The notes under the pieces are model-generated. The model had not been told where the DNA came from. It searched no databases and was given only the letters and a program-made list of their open reading frames with translations. From Orientallactaga sibirica (Eukaryota; Chordata; Mammalia; Rodentia; Dipodidae): a stretch of DNA of 64,000 nucleotides. The stretch spans positions 62,001-126,000 of the forward strand of contig JAEOAD010000015.1 of the NCBI GenBank assembly GCA_036365145.1, written 5' to 3'. The stretch's first letter is position 1, and each line of letters starts with the position of its first letter. Shown one piece after another: positions 50,401 to 62,302 of the stretch. A program made the translations under genes and the position numbers.

Positions 50401-53059
50401 TTCCTTAGATAAAGGTAAAGACCTGCAATGCACAGAGTGGTCATCCTTTCCTTAGGTAAAGGTAGAAACCTGCGTTGGACAGAGGGATCATTGTTCTTTG
50501 GCAAAGATAAACACCTGCGTTGAACAGAGATATCATCCACTCCTTAAGTAAAGGTAAATACCTGCATTGAACAGAGGTATCATCCATTTCTTAGATAACG
50601 GTAAACAACTGCGTTGCACATAGGGATCATCCATTCCGTAGGTAAAGATCAACACCTGCATTGCACAGAGGGATCATCCATTCCTTAAGTAAAGTTCAAC
50701 AACTGCATTGAACAGAGGGGTCATCCATTCCTTAGGTAAAGGTCAACACCTGACTGTTCCAGAGGGATCGTCCATAACTTTGGAAATTTAAACACCTGCA
50801 TTGCACACAGGGAACATCCATTCCTTACGTAATATTAAACACCTGCAAGGCACAGAGGGATCATCAATTGTGAAGGTAAATGTAAATACCTGCATTGCAC
50901 AGAGGGATCATCTATACCTTAGGTCAGGGTATACACCTGCTTTGCACCAGGGGAACATCCATTCCTTAAGTAAAGGTAGAAATCTGGTTTGAAGAGAGGG
51001 ATCATCCTTCTTTAGGTAAAGGTACACACCTGCATTGAACAGAGGGATCATCCATTGCTTAGGTAAAATTAAGCACCTGCATTGCACAGAGGGATCATCC
51101 ATTCCTTAGGTAATGGTAAACACCTGCAGTTATCAGATAGATCATTCATTCCTTAGATAACGGGAAACACCTGCATTGAACAGAGGGATCTTCCATTCGT
51201 TAGGTAACTGTAAACACCTCCATTGAACAGAGTCATCATCCATTCCTAAGACAAAGGTAAACAACTGCATTGAACAGAAGGATCATCTATTCCTTAGGTA
51301 AAGATCAACACCTACATTGCACAGAGGGATCATATCTTTCCTTAGGTTAAGGTAAACACCTGAATTGCACAGAGGGATCATCCATTCCTTAGGTAATGGT
51401 AAACACCTGGATTGCACAGAGGATCATCCATTACTTAGATAGAAGTAAACCTGAATTGAATAGAGGGATTATCCATTCCTTAGGTAATGGACAACACCTG
51501 CATTGCACAGAAGGATCATCCATTCCTTAGGTAAAGGTCAACACCTGCATTGCACAGAGGGATCATCCATTCCTTAGGTATAGGACAACACCTACATTGC
51601 ACAGAGGGATCATTCATTCCTTAATTAATGATCAACACAAGCATTGACCAGAGTGATCTCTCATTCCTTAGGTAATAGTAAACACCTGCAATGCACAAGG
51701 GATAATCCATTCCTAAGACAAATATAAATAGCTGCAATGCACAGAGGGATAATCTATTCCTTAGGTCAAGCTAAAAGCCTGCGTTGCACAGAGGGATCAT
51801 CCATTCCTTAGGCAATGGGAAACACCTGTATTGAACAGAGGGATCATAAATTCCTTAGATAATGGTAAACAGCTGCCTTGAACAGAGGGATCACGTATTC
51901 CTTAGGTAAAGATCAACACCTGCATTGCACAGAGGGATCATTGATTCCTTAAGTAAAGTTCAACTTCTGCATTGAACAGAAGGTCATCCATTCCTTACGT
52001 AAAGGACAACACCTGCGTTTCACAGAGGGATCTTCCATTCATTACGTAAACTTAAACACCTCCATTGCACTGATGAATCATACTTTCCTTAGGTAAAGGT
52101 AAACACCAGCAATGAACATAGGAATCTTCCATTCCTTAGGTAACAATAAACACCTGCAATGCACGGAGGGATCATCACATTCCTTACATAAACGTAAACA
52201 CCTGCAATGATCAGAGGGATCATCCATTCCTTAGGGAAAGGTAAACACCTCAGTTGCACAGACGGATCATCCATTCCTTACCTAAAGGTCAACATCTGGA
52301 TTTTACAGAGCGATCATCCATTCCTTAGGTAAATGTAAAGAACTGCATTGCACAGAGAGTTCATAAATTCCTTAGGTAAAGGTCAACACCTTCCTGGCCA
52401 AGAAGGATCATCGATTCATTAAGTAAAGGCAATACCTGCATTTCACACAGGGAAGATCCATTCTGTAGGTAAAGGTAAAGAACTGCATTGCACAGAGATT
52501 TCATAAATTCCTTATGTAAAGGTCAACACCTGCCTGGCCAAGAAGTATCATCGATTCCTTATGTAAAGGCAATGCCTGCATTTTACACAGGGAAGATCCA
52601 TTGCTTTGGTACAGGTAAAAACCTGAATTGAACAGAGCGATCTTCCCTTCTTTATATTATAGGAAACACCTGGAATGCACAGAGGCATCATCCATTCCTT
52701 ACGCAATGGTTAATATCTGCATTCCACAGGATCATCCATTCCTTAAGTCAAGGTAGAAACCTGCATTGAATAGAGGTATCATCCTTCTTCAGGTAAAGGT
52801 AAATACCTGCGTTGAACAGAGGTATCACCCATTCCTTAGACAATGGTAAACACCTGCATTGAACAGAGGGGTCACCCATTCCTTAGATATCAGTAAACAC
52901 CTGCATTGAACAGATGGCTCACCTATTCCTTAGGTGAAGATGAACACCTGCATTTCACATAGGAATCATCCCATTCCTTAGGTAAAATTAAACACCTGCA
53001 CTACCCAAAGGTATCATCCATTCGTTAAGTAAAGATAAACACCTGCCTTACACAGAGGG

Positions 53060-56000
53060 ACCAACCATTCCTTAGGTAAAGGTAAACACATGCATTGAAC
53101 ACAGGGATCATCCATTCCTTATATAACAGAAAATACTTGCTTTGAACAGGGGGATCATCCCATTCCTTATGTAAAGTTAAACACCTGGATTGCACAGAAG
53201 TATTACGCATTCCTTAGGTAAAGGTAAACACCTGAATTGCACAGAAGGATCATCCATTCCATAGGTAAGTGTAAACACCTGCATTAACAGAGGGATCATC
53301 CGTTCCTTAGATAACGGTTAATGCCTGCATTGAACAGAGGGCTCATCTATTCTCTAGGTAAAGATCAACAACTGCATTGCACAGAGGGATCATCCCATAA
53401 CGTAGGTAAAGCTAAACACCTGCATTACACTGACGGTTCATCAATTACTTAGGTATTGGTAAACACCTGCACTGAACAGAGGTATCATCCATTCCTCATA
53501 TAATGGTATATGCCTGCATTGAACCGAGGGATCATCTATTCCTTAGGTAAAGGTCAACACGAGCATTGCACAGAGGAATCTTCCATTCATTATGTAAAGA
53601 TAAAAACGTCCATTGCACAGAGGAATCATCCTTTCCTTTGGTAAAGTTAAACATCTGCATTGAACATAGGCATCTTCCATTCCTTAGGTAATAGTAAACC
53701 CCTGCAATGCACAGAGGGATCATCCCACTCCTTAGGTAAAGGTAAACACCTGCCTTGCACAGAGGGATCATCCATTCCTTAGGGAAAGGTGAACAACTGC
53801 ATTGAACAGCAGGATCATCCATTCCTTAGGTAAAAGGTCAAATCCTGCATTGCACAGAGGTATCATCCATTCCTTAGGTAAAGGTCAACACCTGCCTGGC
53901 CCAGAGAGATCATCTATTCCTTATGTAATGTTAAACACCTGTATTGCACACAGGGAACATCCATTACTTGGGTAAAGGTAAACACCTCCAATGAACTGTG
54001 GGATCTTCAATTCCTTAGGTAACAGTAAACACTTGCAATGAACAGAGGGATCTTCCATTCCTTAGGTAAGAGTAAACACCTGCAGTGCACAGAAGTTTAT
54101 TCATTCCTAAGGTAAATGTAAAAACCTGCAATGCACAGAGGGAGCATCCATTCCTTTGTTAAAGGTAAACTCATACCTTCATCAGAGGTATCTTCCAAAA
54201 CTAGGTAATAGTAAACACCTGCATTGCACAGAGGGATTATCCATTCCTAAGGTAAAAGTCAACACTTGCATTGCACACAGGTATCATCCATTCCTGAGGT
54301 AAATTCAACACCTGCCTGCCCAGATGGATTATCCATTCCTTATGTAATGGTAAACACCTGCATTGAACAGAGTGATCTTCCATTCCCGAGGTAAATGTAA
54401 ACACCTGCAATGCACAGAGGGATCATCCATTCCTTAGGGAAATGTAAACACCTGAATGAACAGAGGCATCATTCACGCCTTAGGTAAGGGTAAAGACCTA
54501 CATGGAACAGAGGGATCATCTATGCCTTAGTTAAATATCAACACCTGCATTGAACAGAGGGATCATCCAATCCTTAGGTAAGTTGAACACCTATATTGAA
54601 CAGGTGTATCATGCATTACTTAGGTAAATGTCAACACCTGCCTATCCAAGAGGGATCTTCGATTCCTTATATAAAGGTAAACACCTGCATTGCAAAAAGT
54701 AAACAACATTTCCTTTGGTAAAGGTAAACACTTCCATTGAACAGAGGGATCTTCCATTCCTTAGGTAATACTGAATACCTGCAATACACAGAAGGATCAT
54801 CCATTCCTAAACTAAATGTAAACACCTGCAATGCACAGAGCAATCATCCATTCCTTAGGTAAAGGTCAACACCTGCCTGGCCCAGAGGGATCATCCACTC
54901 CATATGTGAAGTTAAACACCTGCATTGAACACAGGGAACATCTATTACTTTGGTAAAGGTAAACACCTGCATTGAACAGATGGATCATCCATTGCTTAGG
55001 TAAAGGTAAACACCTGCATTGAACAGAGGGATCTTCAATTCCGTAGGTAATAGTAAACACGTGCAATGCATAGAGGATCATCCATTACTTAGATAAAGCC
55101 AAACACCTGCATTGAACACAGGGATATTCCATTCCTTAGGTAACATTAAACACCTGCATTGCACAGAGGGATCATCTATTCCTTAGGTAATGGTAAACAC
55201 CTGTAATGAACAGAGGGATCATCCATTCCTTAGTTAATGGTAAACACCTGCATTGAACAGAGTGATCACCCATTCGTTAAGTAACTGTAAACACCTGCAG
55301 TGAACAGAGGGATCATCTATTCCTAACATAACGGTAAACACCTGCATTGAACAGAGAGATCAACTCTTCTATAAGTAACGATCAACACCTGCATTGCACT
55401 CTGGATCATCCATTCCTTAGGTAAAGGTAAACACCTGCAGTGCACAGACGGATCATCCATTCCTTATGTAAAGGTAAAAAGCTGCATTGCACACAGAGAA
55501 CATCTATTCCTTTTGTAAAGTAAACTGGAGCTTTGTACAGAGGAATCATACATTCCTTAGGTAATAGTAAACACCTGCAATGCACAGAAGGATCATCTAT
55601 TCCTATGATAAATATAAACACTTGCAATGCACAAAGGAATCATCGATTCCTTAGGTCAAGCTAAAACCCTGCATCGCACAGAGGGATCGTCCATTCTTTA
55701 GGTAACAGTAAATAGCTGCATTGAACAGAGGGATCATCCATTCCTTAGATAAGGGTAAGCACCTGCATTGAACAGAGGGATCATCTATTCCTTAGGTAAA
55801 GATCAACAACTGCATTGCACAGAGATATCATATTATTCCTTAAGTAAAGGTAAACACCTGCATTGCACAGAGGGAACATCCATTTCGTAGGTAATGGTAA
55901 ACACCTGGATTGCATAGAGCGATCATCTATTCCATAGATAACGGTAAACACATGCATTGAAAAGAGGGATCATTCATTCCTTAGGTAATGGTAAATACCT

Positions 56001-58570
56001 GCATCGCACAGAGGGATCATCCATTCCTTAGGTAAAGGTCAACAGCTGCCTGGCCCAGAGGGATTATCCATCCCTTATATAAAGTTAAACACCTGCATAG
56101 CACACAGAGAACATCCTTTTTTAAAGGTAAACACCTGCATTGATTAGAGGAATCATCCATTCCTTAGGTAAAGGTCAACACCTGCATTTTACAGAGGGAT
56201 CCTCCATTCCAGAGGTATAGGACAATACCTGGATTACACAGAGGGATCATCAATTTCTTAAGTAATGATCAACACCTGCATTGAACAGAGGGATCATCCA
56301 TTGCTTAGGTACAGAACAACACCTGCATTGCACAGAGGGATCATCCATTCCTTAGGTATTGGACAACACCTGCATTGCAAAGAGTTATCATCCATTACTT
56401 AAGTAAAGATCAACACCTGCATTGAACAGAGGTTCATCCTTCCCTCAGGTAAAGGTCAACACCTGACTGGCCCAGAGGGATCATCCATACCTTACGTAAA
56501 TTTAAACACCTGCAATGCACAGAGGGATCATCAACTCTGAAGGTAAATGTAAACACCTACCACACACAGAGGGATCGTCTATTCCTTAGGTAAGGGTATA
56601 CACCTGCATTGCACCCGGGGATCATCCATTCCTTAAGTAAAGGAAGAAACGTTGTTGTAAGAGAGGGATCATCCTTCTGTAGGTAAAGGTAGACAACTGC
56701 GTTGAACACAGGGATCATCCATTCCTTATATAACGTTACTCACCTGCATTGAACAGAGGGATCATCAATTCCATAGGTAATGGTATATACCTGGATTGCA
56801 CAGAGGGATCACCTATTCCTTAGATAACGTTAAACACCTTCATTGAACAGAGGGATCATCCATTCCTTAGATAATGGTGAACACCTATATTGCACAGAGG
56901 CATCATCCATTCCTTAGGGAAAGGTCAACACCTGCATTGCACATAGAGAACTTCCATTACATTTGTAAAGGTAAACATCTGCATTGAACAGAGGGATCTT
57001 TCATTCCTTAGGTGATAGTAAACACCTGCAATGGACAGAGGGATCATCCATTTCTAAGACAAATATAAACATCTGCACTGCACAGAGGGTTCTTCCTTCC
57101 TTAGGTAATAGTGAACACCTGCAATGCACTGAATGATCATACATTCCTTAGATAAAGGTAATGACCTGCAATGCACAGAGCGGTCATCCTTTCCTTAGGT
57201 AAAGGCAGAAACTTGCGTTGGACAGAGGGATCATTGTTCCTTGGCAAAGGTAAACACCTGCGTTGAACAGAGGTGTTATCCATTCCTTAGATAACGGTAA
57301 ACACCTGCATTGCACATAGTGATCATCCATTCCGTAGGTAAAGGTAAACAGTTGCAATGCACACAGTGATCATCCATTCCGTAGGTAAGGGTAAACACCT
57401 GCATTGATTAGAGAGATCATCCATTCCTTAAGTAAAGGTAGAAGCCCTGGTTGAACAGAGGGAACATCCTTCTTTAGGTAAAGCTAAACACTTGCGTTGA
57501 ACAGAATTATCATCTATTCCTTAGATAACAGTAAACACCTGCATTGCACAGAGGGATCATCCAATTCCTTAGGTAAAGATAAACACCTGCATTGCACAGA
57601 GGGATCATCCATTCCTTAGGTAAAGGTAAACTCCTGATTTGCACAGAGTGATCATCCATTCCTTAGGATAAGGTAAACACCTGCTTTGAACAGAGGGATC
57701 ATCCATTCCTTAGTTAATGGTAAACACCTGCATTGAACAGGGGAATCATCTATTTCTTAAGTAAAGATCAACACATGCATCCCACAGAGGGATCATCCAT
57801 TCCTTAGGTAATTGTAAACACTATCATTGTACAGAAGGATCATCCATTCCTTAGGTAGAGGTAAACACTATCAATAAACAGAGGGATCATCCATTCCGTA
57901 GGTAAGGGTAAACACCTGCATTGCAGAGAGGGATCATCCATTACTTAGGTAAAAGTAGAAGCCTACGTTGAACAGAGGGATCACCATTCTTTAGGTAAAG
58001 GTAAACAACTGTTTCGAACAGAGGTATCAGTCATTCCTTAGACAACGGTAAACACCTGCATTGAACAGAGGGATTATTTATTCTTTAGGTACAGTTTAAC
58101 ACCAGCTTTGCACAGAGGGATCATCACACTCCTTAGGAAAAGATAAACACCTGAATGACACAGAGGGACAATATATTTCTTAAGTAAGGGTAAACACCTA
58201 TATTGAACAGAGGGATCATCTATTCCTTACGTAAAGATCAACACCTGCATTGCACTGAGGGATCATCCCATTCCTTATGTAAAGGAAAACACCTGATTTG
58301 CACAGAGTGATCATCCATTCCTTAGGTTAAGGTAAACACCTGCATTGAATAGAGGGATCATCCCTTCCTTAGATAACGGTAATCACTTGCATTGAACATG
58401 GGAATCATTCATTCCTCAGGTAAAGATCAACACCTGCATTGCACAGAAGGATCATCCCATTCCGTAGGTAAAGGTAAACACCTGCATTGTACAGAGGGAT
58501 CATACATTCCTTAGGTAAAGGTAAACACCTGCATTGCACAGAGTATCATACATTCCTTCGGTAAGGTAAA
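53060..58570 (+). repeat. higher-order block P, copy 4
   Basis: This contains AAGTTGAACACCTATATTGA at 54580, GAAGAAACGTTGTTG at 56643 and GTAGAAGCCTACGTTG at 57955. The spacing between the last two markers (1,312) equals that in copy 2 (1,311) and is one monomer less than in copy 1 (1,358), so copies 2 and 4 are closer to each other here. Confidence 0.82.
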
Positions 58571-61500
58571 CACCTGAATGACACAGAGGGACAATATATT
58601 CCTTAGGTAAGACAACGGTAAACACCTGCATTGAACAGAGGGATCATCTATTGCTTAGGAGAGATCAACACTTGCGTTGAACAGAATTATCATACATTCC
58701 TTAGATAACAGTAAACACCAGCTTTGCACAGAGGGATCATCACATTCCTTAGGTAAATACCTGCAATGCACAGAGGGATCATCCATTCATAAGACAAATA
58801 TAAACACCTGCAATGCACAGAGGGCTCATCCATTCCTTAGGACAAGCAAAAAACCTGCATTGCACAGAGGGATCATCCATTCCTTCGGTAACTGTAAACA
58901 GCTGCATTGCACAGAGGGATCATCCATTCCTTAGGTAAAGATCAACAACTGCATAGCACAGAGGGATCATACCATTCCTTAGATAAAGGTAAGCACCTGC
59001 ATTGCACAGAGGGATCATCCATTCCTTAGGTAATGGTAAACAACTGCATTTAACAGAGTGATCATCCATTGCTTAGGTAAAGATCAATACCTGCATTGTA
59101 CAGAGGTATCATCTCATTCCTTAGGTAACGGTAAACACCTGCATAGAAGAGAGGGATCATACATTCCTTTGAAACCGGTAAACACTGGCATTGAAGAGAG
59201 GCTCATTTATTCCTTAGATAATGGTAAACATTTACATTGAACAGAGGGATCATCTATTCCTTAGTTAAAGATCAACACTTGCATTGCACAGAGGGATCTA
59301 ACTTTCATTAGGTAAGAGTAAACACCTGCAATGCACAGAAGGATCATCCATTCCTAAGGTAATGTATACACCTGCAATTCACACAGGGATCATCCATTCC
59401 TTAGGTAATGGTAAACACCTGCAAGGCACAGAGGGATCATCCATTTATTAGGTAATTGTAAACACCTATATTGCACACAGGGATCATCTGTTCCTTAAGT
59501 AAAGGTAGAAACCTGCGTTGAACAGAGGGATCATCCATCTTTAGGTAAAGGTATACACCTGCGTTGAACAAGATATCATCCATTCCTCAGGTAAAGGTAA
59601 ACAACTGCATTGAACAGAGGGATCATACATTCCTTAGACAACGTTAAACACCAGCATTGAACAGAGGGATAATCTATTCTTAGTTAAAGTTCAACACCTG
59701 CATTGCACAGAGGGATCATCCCATTCCTTAGATAAAGGTAAACACCTGCATTGCACAGACGGATCATCAATTCCTTAGGTTAAGATAAACACCTGCCTTA
59801 CACTAAGGGATCATCCTTTCCTGAGGTAACTGTAAATGTTTGCATTGAACAGAGGGGTTATCCATTCCTTACATACCAGTAAACACCTGCATTGAACAGA
59901 GCACTCATATATTTCTCAAGTAAAGATGAACACCAGCATTTCACAGAGGGGTCATCCCATTCCTTTGGTAAAGTTCAACACCAGCATTACCCAGAGAGAT
60001 CATCCATTCGTTAAGTAAAGATAAACATCTGCCTTACACAGAGGGATCATCCATTCCTAAAATAACTGTAAACACCTGCTTCGAACAGAGGGACCATATA
60101 TTCCTTAGGTAAAGATCAACACCTGCATAGCACAGAGGGATCATACAATTCCTTAGGTAAAGGTAAAAACCTGCAATGAACAGAGGGATCATCCATTCCT
60201 TAGATAAGGGTAAACACCTGCATTGAACACAGGGCTCATGTACTCCTTAGGTAAAGATCAACACCTGCATTGCACAGAGTTATCATCGATGCCTTAGGTC
60301 ACTGTAAACACCTGCATTGAACAGAGGGCTCTTAAATTACTTAGGTAAGGGTCGACCCCTGCATTGCCCATGGGAATCATACATTCCTTCGGTACAGGTA
60401 AATACCTACATTGCAGAGGAATCATCCATTCCTTAGGTAACTGGAAACACCTTTATTGAACAGAGGGATCATTCATTCCTTAGATAACGGTGAACATGTG
60501 CATTAAACAGAGTGATCCATATATTCCTTAGGTAAAGATCAACACCTGCATTTCACAGAGGGATCATACCATTCCGTATGTAAAGGAAAACACCTGATTT
60601 GCACAGAGGGATCATCCCCTTCCTAAGGTAAAGGTCAACACCCACAATGCACATAGTGATCATCAACTCCTTAGGTAAAGTGAAACACCTGGATTGCACA
60701 GAGGGTTCATCCATTACTTATGTAATGGTAAACACCTAAATTGAACAGAGGGATCACCCATTCCTTAGATAATCGTAAACACCTTCATTGAACAGAGGGA
60801 TCACACACTCTTTAGATAACGATAAACACCTGCATTGAACAGAGGGGTCATCTATTCCTTAGGTAAAGATCAACACCTGCATTGCACAGGGAGTCAATGA
60901 ATTTCTTGGGAATAGGTAAACACCTGCATTGAATAGAGGGCTCATTGATTCCTTAGATAATGGTAAACACGTACATTAAACAGAGGGATCATCTATTCCT
61001 TAGCTAAATATGAACACCTGCATTGCACAGAGGGATCTTCCATTCATTACGTAATAGTAAACACCTGCAATGCACAGAAGGATCATCCATTCCTAAGGTA
61101 ATGTAAACACCTGCAATTCACACAGGAATCATCCATTCCTTAGGTAATGGTAAACACCTGCAATGCACAGAGGGACCATCCATTCCTTAGGTAAGGGTAA
61201 ACACCTGCATTGCACAGAGGGATCATCTGTTCCTTAAGTAAAGGAAGAAACCTGCATTGAACAGGGGATCATACTTCTTTAGATAAAGGTAACCACCTGC
61301 GTTGAACAGAGGTATCATCCATTCCTTAGGTAAAGGTAAACACCTGCACTGAACAGATGGATCATCCATTCCTTAGATAACAGTAAACACCTGCAGTGAA
61401 CTTAGGGATAATCTATTCCTTAGTTAAAGTTCAACACCTGCATTTCACAGAGGTATCATCAATTCCTTAGGTAAATGTAAACAGCTGCATTGAACAGCGG

Positions 61501-61890
61501 GATCATCCGTTCCTTAGATAACGGTAAAGATCTGCGGTGAACTTAGGGATCATATATTCCTTAGTTAAAGTTCAACACCCGCATTGCATAGAATGATCAT
61601 CCCATTCCTTAGGTAAATGTAAACACCTGCATTGCACAGACGGATCATCAATTCCTTACGTTAAGATAAACACCTGCCTTACACAGAGGGATCATCCATT
61701 CCTTAGGTAACTGTGAACACCTGCATTGAACAGAGGGGTCATCCATTCCTTAGATTTCAGTAAACACATGCAGGGAACAGAGGACTCACCTATTCCTTAG
61801 GTAAAAATCAACACCTACATTTCACAGAGGGATCATGTCATTCCTTATGTAAAGTTCAACGCCTGCATTACCCAGAGCTATCATCAATTC

Positions 61891-62302
61891 TTTTTTTTTA
61901 ATTTTTTTTATATTTTATTTATTTATTTGAGAGAGAGAGACAGAAATAGGCAGGGAAGCCGGGCGTGGTGGCGCACGCCTTCAATCCCAGCACTCGGGAG
62001 GCAGAGGTAGGAGGATCGCCGTGAGTTCAAGGCCACCCTGAGACTACATAGTTAATTCCAGGTCAGCCTGGGCCAGAGTGAGACCCTACCTCGAAAAACC
62101 AAAAAAAAAAAAAAAGAAATAGGCAGGGAGGGAGATAGAGAGAGAATGGGTGTGCCAGGGCCTCCAGCCACTGCAAACTAACTCCAGATGCATGCTCCCA
62201 CTTGTGCACCTGGCTTACGTGGGTCGTGGAGAATTGAACCTCGAACCGGGGTCCTTAGGCTCCATAGGCAAGCGTTTAACCACTAAGCCATCTCTCCAGC
62301 GC
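61891..62302 (-). mobile_element. tRNA-derived SINE split by a B1 (paralogue of 29166-29400)
   Basis: This is the same SINE as at 29166-29400, in the same orientation and at the same place in the satellite, including the extra CTCGAACCGG beside the B box. It is interrupted at 61957-62114 by a B1. Without the B1 and one copy of its target duplication the element is continuous. The shared position and private features show that the two SINEs derive from one insertion by block duplication. Confidence 0.92.
61957..62114 (+). mobile_element. B1 (7SL-derived) SINE nested in a tRNA-derived SINE
   Basis: This is a near-complete sense B1: head AGCCGGGCGTGGTGGCGC, TCAATCCCAGCACTCGGGAG, GAGTTCAAGGCCACCCTGAG, and a poly-A from 62101. 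It is flanked by a perfect 15-base target-site duplication, AGAAATAGGCAGGGA, at 61942-61956 and 62115-62129. Several CpGs remain in the head and centre, which agrees with a fairly young insertion. Confidence 0.97.

Larger units (their letters stand above)
29401..61890 (+). repeat. 47-bp satellite, main array, second tract
   Basis: This is 32.5 kb of uninterrupted 47-bp satellite in the same orientation, and no non-satellite insertion was seen in it. It holds block P copy 2 (30305-41500), partial copies 3 and 4 of the same block, and the start of block Q copy 2. There is no gene. All open frames match the repeating peptide pattern of the satellite minus strand (NAGVYLYLRNG-like), broken by stops about every 47 codons unless a GGAAGATCC variant removes the TGA. 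Confidence 0.97.
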
